A stretch of DNA of 64,000 bases from a bacterium (GTDB lineage Bacteria > Actinomycetota > Acidimicrobiia > Acidimicrobiales > CATQHL01), in NCBI GenBank assembly GCA_026708055.1, contig JAPOVS010000043.1, positions 1 to 64,000 on the forward strand, read 5' to 3'. The position numbers were made by a program, and so were the translations under genes. Shown in pieces: positions 44,091 through 52,763 of this stretch. A model generated the notes under the pieces. That model had not been told where the DNA came from, did no database searches, and worked only from the letters and a program-made list of their open reading frames with translations. Numbering within the stretch: position 1 is the first letter of the stretch; each line of letters begins with the position of its first letter.

Positions 44091-44513
44091 GTGGTGGCCC
44101 AGGGTGAGCGGGCCGCCGGCCGCCGCCGGCGTCGGCGCGACGGTGCCGGCGACCTCGTCGTCATCAGCTGGCGCGACATACCCGCCCAGGTGAACGCGGG
44201 CTCGGGTGAGCAGAGGGTCCAGCGCATCCTGCCTCGCCGCTTCCAGCGGGCCATCGACAACGCCGCAATGGTGGCGGGGATGTCCTCGGCGTCGCAATAC
44301 ATCGGTGAGTGGCGGCGGAGCTCCCGCTCGGTCGACGGCGACGATCCCGAGGGTGCGGCCCTGCGTGTGGCCGCGGAGTTGGAGGCGGCCTTCCCCCGCG
44401 AGCGCCTCGAGACCTTCGTGGCGACCGGCGGGTGGGACCCCGAGCGCGCCGAGCCTCCGGCCGGCGGCGCCGAACCGGCCCCAGGAATGCAGCACCAGGA
44501 GGAAGTGACGTGA
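44091..44513 (+). CDS. Small Virulence_fact-like domain protein
   Basis: This protein has 140 residues. DLVVISWRDIPAQVNAG, RVQRILPRRFQRAIDNAAM and SASQYIGEWRRSS match a small domain annotated as Virulence_fact, frequently next to methyltetrahydrofolate-type methyltransferases. The name is historical; no virulence role is implied. GTG 44091 is tightly after DUF1638. Its stop overlaps the next start (GTGA at 44510), so it is co-translated with the methyltransferase and may assist it. Confidence 0.65.
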   Translation: MVAQGERAAGRRRRRRDGAGDLVVISWRDIPAQVNAGSGEQRVQRILPRRFQRAIDNAAMVAGMSSASQYIGEWRRSSRSVDGDDPEGAALRVAAELEAAFPRERLETFVATGGWDPERAEPPAGGAEPAPGMQHQEEVT

Positions 44514-45412
44514 CCGAGACTGTGATCAGTTCCCGCACCAGAGAAGTCGTGATCGGGTTCGAACGTCCCTTCGTGATGATCGGCGAGCGGATCAATCCCA
44601 CCGGGCGCAAGCTGCTGACCGAGGAGATGAAGGCCGGCGACTTCAGTCGCGTGGAGGCCGACGCCGTCGCCCAGGTGGTTGCCGGTGCCCACGTGCTGGA
44701 CGTCAACGCCGGGATCCCGCTGGCCGACGAGCCGGCACTACTGACGCGGGCCATCAAGCTGGTGCAGGAGGTGACCGACGTGCCGCTCTCCATCGACTCC
44801 TCGATCGTGGAGGCACTGGAGGCGGCCATCACCGTGTACGACGGCAAGCCGCTCATCAACTCGGTCACCGGCGAGGAGGAGGTGATGGAGCGGGTCTTGC
44901 CCCTGGTGCAACGGCACGGCGCCGCCGTCGTGGCGATCTCCAACGACGAGACCGGCATCAGCGAGGACCCCGACGTTCGCTTCGAGGTGGCCCGGCGGAT
45001 CGTCGAGCGGGCCGCCGACCATGGCATTCACCACTCCGACGTGGTGGTGGATCCGCTCGTCATGCCGATCGGCGCCGTCGGGACGGCGGGCCGGCAGGTG
45101 CTGCACCTCGTGCGACGTCTCCGGGAAGAGCTGCGGGTCAACACCACCTGCGGAGCCAGCAACGTCAGCTTCGGGCTGCCCAACCGCCACGTGATCACCG
45201 GCACCTTCCTCTCCATGGCGATCGGCGCGGGGATGACATCGGCGATCATGAACCCGCTCCACCCCGAGGTGAAGAACGCCGTCATGGCGGCCGACGTGCT
45301 GGCCGGTCACGACCGCGACTGCATGGCCTGGATCGGCGCGCACCGGGAGATGGGCGCGCTCGGCGCGGGGATCTCCCGGCGCCGGGGCGGGCGGCGGCGC
45401 AGCGCGGCCTGA
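44510..45412 (+). CDS. Pterin-dependent methyltransferase (methyl-corrinoid:tetrahydrofolate, MtgA-like)
   Basis: This protein has 300 residues with a dihydropteroate-synthase-like TIM barrel: MIGERINPTGRKLL, AHVLDVNAGIPLADE, PLSIDSS, PLINSVTGEEE and NTTCGASNVSFGLPNR. Such proteins move the methyl group from the corrinoid protein to tetrahydrofolate. GTG 44510 has AGGAGG upstream and overlaps the previous gene. The length is that of the stand-alone enzyme, not MetH. It completes the set MttB, corrinoid, methyltransferase needed for betaine demethylation. Confidence 0.88.
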   Translation: MTETVISSRTREVVIGFERPFVMIGERINPTGRKLLTEEMKAGDFSRVEADAVAQVVAGAHVLDVNAGIPLADEPALLTRAIKLVQEVTDVPLSIDSSIVEALEAAITVYDGKPLINSVTGEEEVMERVLPLVQRHGAAVVAISNDETGISEDPDVRFEVARRIVERAADHGIHHSDVVVDPLVMPIGAVGTAGRQVLHLVRRLREELRVNTTCGASNVSFGLPNRHVITGTFLSMAIGAGMTSAIMNPLHPEVKNAVMAADVLAGHDRDCMAWIGAHREMGALGAGISRRRGGRRRSAA

Positions 45413-45468
45413 GCTTCCCGCTCCGGTGGCGGAGACGATGATCCGGGACATCCGGCGGTCTCCCGACC

Positions 45469-45757
45469 CGTCATTCCGGCGAAGAGCCTGCCCCGGACTT
45501 GCTCCGGTACTGGAATCGAGGGTTGGGCATGTCCGGCTGTCTGCTCACTCGTCATTCCGGCGAAGAGCCTGTCCCGGACTTGCTCCGGGACCGGAATCGA
45601 GGGTCGGGCATGTCCGGCTGTCTGCTCACTCGTCATTCCGGCGGAGGCCGGAATCCACCGCGACGGCGCCTTCTGTGGCCGGGCCGGCTTCGTGCGCCTC
45701 TCCTACGTCATTCCGGCGGAGAGCCTGCCCCGGACTTGATCCGGGGGCGGAATCCAC
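45469..45757. repeat. Cluster of dispersed palindromic repeats
   Basis: Units at about 45469-45517, 45551-45600, 45631-45658 (short) and 45706-45757 start with GTCATTCCGGCG and end with CCGGAATC. Long units carry an inner AGAGCCTG.CCCGGACTTG stem arm. An 80-bp step containing the flanking GGGCATGTCCGGCTGTCTGC is also duplicated. They fill the gap before the RACE gene. Such repeats are common intergenic palindromes with no coding role. Confidence 0.85.
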
Positions 45758-45799
45758 TGCCGGAGAGCACAGGCGCGCCTTCCAGCGACCGAACGTCCT

Positions 45800-47863
45800 G
45801 TGACGGGCGGACGTAGCACCGGCGAGCACCGCGTGGTGTTCACCCCGTCGGGCATCGAGGTTCCGGCGGCGGCGGGCACCAGCGTGCTGGACGCCGCCCG
45901 TGCCGGCGGTGTGGATCTGGACTCGGTGTGCGGGGGGCGCGGCCTGTGCGGCCGCTGCCAGGTGGTGCCGGCACTCGGCCACCACGCCAAGTGGGGGATC
46001 TCCGTCAGCGCGGGGGCGCTGTCGCCGCCCGGCAGCGTCGAAGCCGACTATCGAGGGCGCAGACCGCTGACGGGGGACAACCGGCTGGGCTGCCAGGCTC
46101 TCGTGAACGCGGACGTGGTCATAGACGTTCCCGCCGCCAGCGCCGTGCGGCGGCCCGTCGTACGCAAGGCCATAGACCTGGGCGACGTGGTGCTGGACCC
46201 GGTGGTCACTCTGCACTACCTGGAGTTGCCGCCGCCGGTCCTCGGCGAGGAGGTGAGCGACGCCGAGCGGGTCGTCGCAGGACTCGGGGACGACTGGGGA
46301 CTGCACGACGTGGCCGTGCCGCCGGTCGTGCTGGCGGACCTGCAGGCGACCGTCCGCGCCGGCGACGGGGCGGTCACCGCGGTCGTCGCCGACCGCAAGA
46401 CGCTGCTGGCGGTTCGCCCCGGATATTCCGACGAGGCGCGGGGCATCGCCATCGACGTGGGGTCCACGACCTTGGCCGGCTATCTCCTGGATCTGACCAC
46501 CGGGGAGGTCGTTACCACCGCCGGTCGCATGAACCCGCAGATCCGCTTCGGCGAGGACCTGATGAGCCGGGTGTCCTACGTCATGATGAACCCCGGCGGG
46601 GCGGCGGCGCTGACCGAGGCGGTCCGGGGCGCGCTCGACGAGTTGGTCGGCGAGTTGTGCGAGCAGGCGGCGGCGTCCCCCGACCATGTCCACGACACGG
46701 TCGTCGTCGGGAATCCGATCATGCACCACCTCGTCCTGGGGCTCGATCCGACGCCGCTCGGCACCGCCCCGTTCACCTTGGCCGAGCGCCGCAGCGTGCG
46801 CGCCGCCGCGGCCGATGTCGGGCTGGGGCTGCGGTACGCGTCGCTCTACGTGGCTCCGTGCATCGCCGGCCACGTGGGAGCCGATTCGGCTGCCGCCACG
46901 CTCGCCGAGGGTCCGCACAGGGTTGCGCACCCGCAGTTGCTCGTGGACGTGGGCACCAACGCAGAGATCGTGCTCGGTGACGGGGAGCGGGTCTTCGCCG
47001 CCTCCAGTCCCACCGGGCCGGCCTTCGAGGGCGCCCAGATCAGCTGCGGTCAGCGCGCTGTCGCCGGCGCCATCGAGCGGGTCCGCATCGACCCGGTCAG
47101 CCTCGAACCCCGTTTCAAGGTGATCGGTTGCGACGTCTGGTCCGACGACGCGGGTTTCGCCGAGGCACTGGGATCGCTGCAGGTCTCGGGACTGTGCGGC
47201 TCGGGCATCATCGACGCCGTCGCCGAGATGTTCCTGGCCGGCATCATCGATCGCCACGGTGTCGTACAGGGGCGCCTGGCCGAGCGCACCCGCCGGATCA
47301 TCGCCGACGGGCGCACCTTCGCCTACGAGCTGCAGAGCGAGCCCGTGTCCCTGCGGATCACCCAGAACGACGTGCGGGCGATCCAGTTGGCCAAGGCGGC
47401 TCTGCGGGCCGGCATCGACCTCCTCACCGAGCACGCCGGAGTGGCCGAGGTGCACGACATCCGCCTGGCGGGTGCCTTCGGAGCGCACATCGATCCGGTT
47501 CGCGCGCTGGTTCTGGGCCTGGTCCCCGACGCGCCGGTGGCCGGAGTGCGCTCGGTGGGAAACGCCTCCGGCGCGGGTGCGGCGCGGCTGCTGCTGTCCC
47601 GCTCCCAGCGCGGCGAGATCGAACAGCTCAGCGAGCGCATCGTCAAGATCGAGACCGCCACCGAGCCGCGCTTCCAGGAACTGTTCGTGGCGGCGATGGC
47701 CTTCCCGCACGAGACGGCGCCGACGACGCATCTGGAGCAGGTGGTCGACCTCCCGCCGGCCGGCGACGCCGAACCGGCCGGAGTGACCGGAGCGCGCCGC
47801 CGCCCCCGCCGTCATTCCGGCGAAGAGCCTGCCCCGGACTTGATCCGGGGCCGGAATCCGTGA
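45800..47863 (+). CDS. RACE-type corrinoid reductive activator (ferredoxin + ASKHA/DUF4445, RamA/RamQ-like)
   Basis: This protein has 687 residues. An N-terminal [2Fe-2S] ferredoxin domain has Cys44, Cys50, Cys53 and Cys98 (CGGRGLCGRC ... LGCQA). A linker and an ATPase-like ASKHA/DUF4445 domain follow (AIDVGSTTLAGYLLD, DTVVVGNPIMHHL, LVDVGTNAEIVLG, SGLCGSGIIDA, LAGAFGAHIDP). RACE proteins use ATP and an electron donor to re-reduce Co(II) in corrinoid proteins. GTG 45800 lies right after repeat-rich DNA with no strong site. The last ~20 residues are read from a palindromic repeat, so they are likely non-functional. It serves the corrinoid protein encoded at 42729. Confidence 0.85.
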   Translation: MTGGRSTGEHRVVFTPSGIEVPAAAGTSVLDAARAGGVDLDSVCGGRGLCGRCQVVPALGHHAKWGISVSAGALSPPGSVEADYRGRRPLTGDNRLGCQALVNADVVIDVPAASAVRRPVVRKAIDLGDVVLDPVVTLHYLELPPPVLGEEVSDAERVVAGLGDDWGLHDVAVPPVVLADLQATVRAGDGAVTAVVADRKTLLAVRPGYSDEARGIAIDVGSTTLAGYLLDLTTGEVVTTAGRMNPQIRFGEDLMSRVSYVMMNPGGAAALTEAVRGALDELVGELCEQAAASPDHVHDTVVVGNPIMHHLVLGLDPTPLGTAPFTLAERRSVRAAAADVGLGLRYASLYVAPCIAGHVGADSAAATLAEGPHRVAHPQLLVDVGTNAEIVLGDGERVFAASSPTGPAFEGAQISCGQRAVAGAIERVRIDPVSLEPRFKVIGCDVWSDDAGFAEALGSLQVSGLCGSGIIDAVAEMFLAGIIDRHGVVQGRLAERTRRIIADGRTFAYELQSEPVSLRITQNDVRAIQLAKAALRAGIDLLTEHAGVAEVHDIRLAGAFGAHIDPVRALVLGLVPDAPVAGVRSVGNASGAGAARLLLSRSQRGEIEQLSERIVKIETATEPRFQELFVAAMAFPHETAPTTHLEQVVDLPPAGDAEPAGVTGARRRPRRHSGEEPAPDLIRGRNP

Positions 47864-47899
47864 GCGTTGCCGTCATTCCGGCGTAGGCCGGAATCCAGT
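47810..47899. repeat. Palindromic repeats, second cluster
   Basis: A long unit (47810-47862) and a short unit (47870-47899) of the same family as 45469-45757. The long one overlaps the end of the RACE reading frame. The gene is thus bracketed by repeats on both sides. Confidence 0.85.
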
Positions 47900-47972
47900 G
47901 CCCCGCTGTGGGACTGCGCTGCGGGAATCGGACAGCAATCTCCTCACGTCAGACAGCGAGACAGGTGAACCC

Positions 47973-49508
47973 ATGAGCGAACCACGAAGACGCAGGGGCG
48001 GCGGGCGGGCCGCCCGACAGGCGACGCAGGCCGCCACAGCGCAGGTGACGGTGCCCTACCTCGAACGCACCGGGCCGCCGGTGGAGATCCTCGACGAAGA
48101 GGGCCTCGTACGCATCGAGGAGGCGGCGGAGACCCTGCTGGGGGAGGTGGGCATCGCCTTCCAGGAGTTCCCCCTGGCGCTGGAGCTGTGGCGAGAGGCC
48201 GGCGCGGACGTCGACGGAGAGTTGGTGCGCTTCCCGCACGGGCTCTGCCGGCGGATCGTGCAGGAGAACGCTCCGGCCGTCTACGTCCAGCACGCCCGCA
48301 ACCCGGCCCGAAACGTGCGCATCGGCGGCAACACCACCGTCTTCGTCCCCAACTACGGCTCCCCCTTCGTGACCGACCTGGACCGGGGCCGGCGCTACGC
48401 CACGCTCGAGGACTTCGAGAACACCGTGAAGCTCACCTATGCCCTGCCGCACCTGCACCACAGCGGCGGCACCGTGTGCGAGCCAGTGGACGTGCCGGTC
48501 AACAAGCGGCACCTCGACATGATCTACGCCCACCTGCGTCACAGCGACAAGCCGTTCATGGGCTCGGTGACCGCCGCCGAGCGGGCCGCCGACTCCGTCG
48601 AGATGGCTCGGATCGCCTTCGGCGGCGACCTCGCCGACCGCACGGTCATGACCTCGCTGATCAACGCCTCCTCGCCGATGCGCTGGGACGCCACGATGCT
48701 GGGCGCGGCAACCGAATACGCCCGGGCCAACCAGGCCTGCGTGATCAGCCCGTTCATCCTGGCCGGGGCGATGTCGCCGGTGACCGTGGCGGGCCTCTCC
48801 GCCCAGGCCCTGGCCGAGGCCCTGTCGGGGATGGCCTACCTGCAGCTGGTGCGCCCCGGCGCCCCGGTCGTCTTCGGCACCTTCGCCTCCACCATGTCGA
48901 TGGCCAGCGGTGCGCCCACCTTCGGCACGCCCGAGGCCGGCCAGGCCATCTACGTGATGGCCGCGCTGGCCCGGAGGGTGGGAGTGCCGTTCCGCTCGGG
49001 TGGTCAGTTCACCTCCTCCAAGGCGCCCGACGCCCAGGCCGCCTACGAGTCGGCGCACACGCTGCTGCCCACGCTGCAGGCGGGCGTGAACTTCGTGCTG
49101 CACGCCGCCGGCTGGTTGGAGGGCGGGCTGGCGCTGTCCTACGAGAAGCTGATCATGGACGCCGATCAGCTCGGGGCCATGTCCGTGCTCGCCCGCGGCG
49201 TGGACACGTCCGACAATGGCCTGGCCCTCGAGGCGTTCCGCAGCAACACGCACGGCGACCACTTCCTGGGCAACCCGCACACGCTGGCCAACTTCGAGAC
49301 GGCCTTCTGGCGCTCCGAACTGGCGGACCACAACAGCTACGAGCAGTGGGCCGAGGAGGGCTCCCTGAGCGCCGCCCAACGGGCCAACACCCGCTGGAAG
49401 CAGATGCTGGCCGACTACGAGCCGCCCCCCATCGACGACGCCATCGACGCCGAACTACGCGACTACGTCGCTCGCCGCAAAGCCGAAATGCCAGACGAGA
49501 TCGGCTGA
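47973..49508 (+). CDS. MttB-family methyltransferase without pyrrolysine, copy 2
   Basis: This protein has 511 residues. It shows MttB superfamily features: TLLGEVGIAFQEF, VFVPNYGSPFVTDLDRGRRY, HHSGGTVCEPVDVPV, ILAGAMSPVTVAGLSAQAL and GDHFLGNPHTLANF. No amber codon interrupts the frame, so it is of the non-Pyl type. It is only distantly similar to the 40890-42446 copy, which suggests a different methylated substrate sharing one corrinoid protein and RACE. ATG 47973 follows ACAGGTGAACC. It lies right after the second palindromic repeat cluster. Confidence 0.85.
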   Translation: MSEPRRRRGGGRAARQATQAATAQVTVPYLERTGPPVEILDEEGLVRIEEAAETLLGEVGIAFQEFPLALELWREAGADVDGELVRFPHGLCRRIVQENAPAVYVQHARNPARNVRIGGNTTVFVPNYGSPFVTDLDRGRRYATLEDFENTVKLTYALPHLHHSGGTVCEPVDVPVNKRHLDMIYAHLRHSDKPFMGSVTAAERAADSVEMARIAFGGDLADRTVMTSLINASSPMRWDATMLGAATEYARANQACVISPFILAGAMSPVTVAGLSAQALAEALSGMAYLQLVRPGAPVVFGTFASTMSMASGAPTFGTPEAGQAIYVMAALARRVGVPFRSGGQFTSSKAPDAQAAYESAHTLLPTLQAGVNFVLHAAGWLEGGLALSYEKLIMDADQLGAMSVLARGVDTSDNGLALEAFRSNTHGDHFLGNPHTLANFETAFWRSELADHNSYEQWAEEGSLSAAQRANTRWKQMLADYEPPPIDDAIDAELRDYVARRKAEMPDEIG

Positions 49509-49715
49509 CCGCCCTCGGCGCCAGCCGATTTGTGGGGCAGCGAGCGATGTGAGCACAAACCTGGTAGTGATAACTAAACAAAAAATGAGAACTTGTGATA
49601 GGCTGTCGAGTGTGGTTCAAGCGAGAGCAGAGGCGGGGGTCTGAATGGCGAACGCACCCGTGCCCTTTCGCGATGCGCCCAGCGCCCGCCCGCCGAGCGG
49701 CGTCTACCCGCCGTC

Positions 49716-50846
49716 ATGAACGGCGAGGGGGCCGCCGAGGCTGCGGGCAACCCGTTCCTGCCGACGTTCGGGACCTCGCCGCCGATGCTGGCCGGCCGCG
49801 ACGACGTCGTCGCCCGATTCGGGCGTGCCTTCGAGCGGGGGCCGACACACCCGGACTACACCATGCTGATCACCGGGGTGCGCGGCTCGGGCAAGACGGT
49901 GCTGCTCAACGAGGCCGAGGACGCGGCGCTGCGGTTGGGATGGCGTGTGATCTCGATGTCGGCGTCGGTTCGCGGCCTGTGCCGCCTGATCACCAACGCG
50001 GCCTTGCAGCATCTCGCGCACGCTGGCGAGGCCACTCCGCCGCTGCGGATCTCGTCGGTCTCGCTGATGGGCATCGGCGTCGAGTGGGCGCCGCAACCCC
50101 CCGGCCCGCAGGCGGACGTCGACCTGCGCTCCGCGCTCACATCGCTGGCCGCCTTGGCCGCCGACAGCGACACGGGGCTGCTGGTGACCGTCGACGAGCT
50201 GCAGGCCGTCGCGCTCGAGGAGGCCACTGACCTTGCCGTCACTGTGCAGCACGTCACCCGCCGCGAGCTGCTGCCGGTCGCGTTCATCGGCGCTGCCCTG
50301 CCCGAGGTCGATGAGACGCTGCTCGCCGACCGCGGCATGACCTTCTTCCAGCGCTGCGCCCGCGCCCGGCTCACTCCGCTGCGCCCCGACCACACGGCGG
50401 CAGCGCTCAGCTGGCCGATCCGCCGCGCCGGCGGGCACATCGACGACGACGCACTCGAACACCTCGTCAGCGCCTCGGGCGGCCACCCCTTCACCATCCA
50501 GCTCCTCGGTTACCACAGCTGGGAAATGGCGGCCCCCGCCGCCCACATCAACGCCATCCACGCAGCAGCCGGCGCTCTCGAAGCCGATCACGCACTGCTC
50601 GAGCAGATCGTCAAGCCGATCTGGAGCGGCCTGTCGGACATGGACCGCGCCTTCCTGTCGGCCATGTCGCTCGACGAGACCGACTCAGAGACCAACCGCG
50701 TCGCGCGGCGCATCGGAAGATCGCCCAACTACGCGCAGACCTACCGGCGCCGCCTCATCGACGCCGGGGCCATCGAACCTGCCGGCCGCGGCAAGATCCG
50801 GTTCAGCTACCTGCAGATGCGTCCCTGGCTGCGCTCCCAGCAATAA
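49716..50846 (+). CDS. AAA ATPase (archaeal-ATPase/STAND-like) with C-terminal wHTH
   Basis: This protein has 376 residues. Walker A GVRGSGKTVLLNEAE lies near residue 50 and a Walker B-like LLVTVDELQAV near 160. Later parts (FFQRCARARLTPLRPDHTAAAL, ASGGHPFTIQLLGYH) match the P-loop ATPase family that includes Orc1/Cdc6-like and STAND-type proteins. The C-terminal ~70 residues carry a wHTH-like RRIGRSPNYAQTYRRRLIDAG. Upstream DNA at 49555-49600 is AT-rich and promoter-like. Such single ATPases are common in accessory regions with unknown targets; it opens the defence-like island here. Confidence 0.72.
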   Translation: MNGEGAAEAAGNPFLPTFGTSPPMLAGRDDVVARFGRAFERGPTHPDYTMLITGVRGSGKTVLLNEAEDAALRLGWRVISMSASVRGLCRLITNAALQHLAHAGEATPPLRISSVSLMGIGVEWAPQPPGPQADVDLRSALTSLAALAADSDTGLLVTVDELQAVALEEATDLAVTVQHVTRRELLPVAFIGAALPEVDETLLADRGMTFFQRCARARLTPLRPDHTAAALSWPIRRAGGHIDDDALEHLVSASGGHPFTIQLLGYHSWEMAAPAAHINAIHAAAGALEADHALLEQIVKPIWSGLSDMDRAFLSAMSLDETDSETNRVARRIGRSPNYAQTYRRRLIDAGAIEPAGRGKIRFSYLQMRPWLRSQQ

Positions 50847-51583
50847 CACCCGCCTAAGGCGGCCGGACGAGCCGTTCTTCGACGGTTTACCGTGCCGACG
50901 GCAGTGGCCGCCCTCGGGGTGACAGGCGAGCGAAGATGTAGTCGCCGGCCTCGCAGCGTCCGCGTCGCAGCTGTCGTGGATTGCTCCACAACCGGCACGG
51001 CTGGTCCGATCCAGCCAAGCAAGTCGTCCTTCTGCGCATCCAGCGCCCAAGAGTTCACCGCTGTTGAGAGTTCGTGACAGGCGCTACTGAGTGGTGCGAC
51101 GGATCCTGTCGAACTGGTTCGACCCAGATGCTCGTCGGCCAGGGTCAGCCAACCTCGGAGGTCGGAACCGGCGAATGGCCCCGATTCCCTTTCACGGTGG
51201 GCGACGAGTTGATGGAACACCGCCGATGCGGTGTAGAACCGCAGGTGGAACAAGAGATGGCTGTTCAGGTCAAGCCCCCTGCTCTCGGCACAGCGGATCA
51301 GTTCCTTGATCTGCTCCAGTCGAACTCTCGCCTGCGCCGCGTCCACTGGCGGTGGCTCCTGAATGAGTTCGATGAGGCCGGTCAGCACGCTGGCCAGTCG
51401 CCACAAGGAAGGCGGTCCGTCGGCCTTGTCGCTGAGATAGATCTCTCTGACGTCATATGCCTTGGCGGGCCGATTGGGAACGCGCCGGGCGCGCGGGCGT
51501 CGCTCGCGCCTCGCCACGAGACCTTCCCCAATGTCGATGCCCTCGCTCGGCGCCGGAGCGTCGTACCGCGCCAAGAGATCCAT
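50807..51583 (-). CDS. Hypothetical protein, partly plausible coding
   Basis: A 258-codon minus-strand frame with protein-like segments (AYDVREIYLSDKADG, QARVRLEQIKELIRCAE, LLFHLRFYTASAVFHQLVAH). No family was recognised. The last ~40 codons are Arg-rich and overlap the ATPase gene end, so the true stop may be a frame artefact or the gene may be degraded. The opposite-strand frame at 51074-51757 is less convincing. It is kept at low confidence. Confidence 0.4.
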   Translation of the reverse strand: MDLLARYDAPAPSEGIDIGEGLVARRERRPRARRVPNRPAKAYDVREIYLSDKADGPPSLWRLASVLTGLIELIQEPPPVDAAQARVRLEQIKELIRCAESRGLDLNSHLLFHLRFYTASAVFHQLVAHRERESGPFAGSDLRGWLTLADEHLGRTSSTGSVAPLSSACHELSTAVNSWALDAQKDDLLGWIGPAVPVVEQSTTAATRTLRGRRLHLRSPVTPRAATAVGTVNRRRTARPAALGGCYCWERSQGRICR

Positions 51584-51747
51584 GCACTCTTCTCCACAAC
51601 CCCACTCGCCGGACCTGATCCGCGTCGATTACGGGCAGTCAGGGGTGAGTTCGCGTGGCTCGCAGTTCTCGCTGTACTCGCGCAGCGCCCGCAGAAAGAT
51701 CGCCCGCTCGCGCGGGTCTTGTGGGAGATCGGCGAACTCCGGGTGCA

Positions 51748-51990
51748 TCAGCGGTAGGCGTCCCGTCTGTGCGCGATCGTGTGGACGATCACGGAGCCTC
51801 CGGCTGCGCTGTAGATGATGCGATGAGATCTGCCGAGTCGGGCCGAGCGTTTGCCCTGCATGGGGCCGAGTAGCTTGTGCCCCAGGCTCGGCTCGTCGTC
51901 GAGCCGTCGGATGATTTCTTGCGCCTTGCTGCTCAGCGCCGGCGGGAGGCCTTCGAGGTCCTTCCTGGCGCGCCGCGTCAGCTGGGGCAC
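51748..51990 (-). CDS. RelE/ParE-family toxin
   Basis: This protein has 80 residues. LTRRARKDLEGLPPALSSKAQEIIRRL followed by KLLGPMQGKRSARLGRSHRIIYSA and HTIAHRRDAYR is the standard RelE/YafQ-like pattern with the basic catalytic strand. RelE toxins cleave mRNA on the ribosome. It lies 7 bases after its antitoxin gene and starts with GTG. Confidence 0.82.
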   Translation of the reverse strand: MPQLTRRARKDLEGLPPALSSKAQEIIRRLDDEPSLGHKLLGPMQGKRSARLGRSHRIIYSAAGGSVIVHTIAHRRDAYR

Positions 51991-51997
51991 GGCGAAC

Positions 51998-52234
51998 TCA
52001 GTCCAGCGGGGTCACGTCGCCGGCGGCGATGTCGCGCTCGGCCTCGGCGAGGGCTGCCATCGTTCCCTCATCCGCGAGGATATTAAGCGTCTCGACCAGC
52101 GATTCGTACTCCTCGTGGCCGAGGATCACCGCGGTGGGCCGTCCGTGGCGGGAGATCACGAACGTCGAACCTGTGGAGGTCACGTCATCAACGATCTCGC
52201 TGAGGCGGCTGCGGGCTTCGGTGAGTGGGGTCAT
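51998..52234 (-). CDS. Phd/YefM-family antitoxin
   Basis: This protein has 78 residues. TPLTEARSRLSEIVDDV and TFVISRHGRPTAVILGHEEY are the Phd/YefM N-terminal signature; the C-terminus is acidic (LAEAERDIAAGDVTPLD). ATG 52234 has GGAG eight bases upstream; ATG 52267 is a longer alternative. It neutralises the RelE-like toxin and should repress the shared promoter. Confidence 0.85.
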   Translation of the reverse strand: MTPLTEARSRLSEIVDDVTSTGSTFVISRHGRPTAVILGHEEYESLVETLNILADEGTMAALAEAERDIAAGDVTPLD

Positions 52235-52239
52235 CGGGC

Positions 52240-52763
52240 CGCTCCCGGGCGTCGGTCGATTCGGCAACTGTACTGTACAGAATCAAGTACAGACCTTCAA
52301 CCGGGTGCCAGGGCTGCCCCGCCTGCGCGCGGCGGTCTGACCAGTGATCGGCGGGCACAGACAGGAACTTGTGGGCTGCCCCGCCTGCGCGCGGCGGTCT
52401 GTCTGGCCGTTGCCTGCTGGGCTTGCTGGACCGACGCGAGCGCTGGAGTTGTCCCGCTGGCTGCGGGTCGGATAGTCGGAGCCTGGGGCTTGCAGGGCGC
52501 CTCGGCGCTCGGCCGTCTGCCGGGGGAGTGTGAGGGCGAGGCGGGCGTTTGGCGATGCGTTGTCCGCCGCCCCGACCTCCCTGGTTGTATTGCCGCGTTC
52601 TCGGTCGCGAGTCGGGGAATAATCGAGTTGTGATGCTGTCAGCTGCCGCGCGGGCCGGTCGCTACTTGAGCCCGCCCGAGCTCCGTTGGTTGTCAAGGCA
52701 AGTTCAGCTCGTTACAGTATATGTCAGCTTCTCCCAGATCTTGTCTGTCTTGGAGGGGAAAGC
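52240..52763. other. Gap with TA operator, a 29-bp direct repeat pair and promoter-like DNA
   Basis: The gap holds CTGTAC-T-GTACAG (52268-52280), a good operator candidate 34 bp upstream of the antitoxin start. It also holds two identical 29-bp copies (52311-52339, 52373-52401) 33 bases apart, and AT-rich promoter-like DNA near 52700-52760 before the methyltransferase remnant. No gene was seen. Confidence 0.55.

Noticed and set aside
51074-51757. Plus-strand gene at 51074-51757
   Set aside because: The opposite frame (50807-51583) has more protein-like segments; the plus frame shows no domain or good start.
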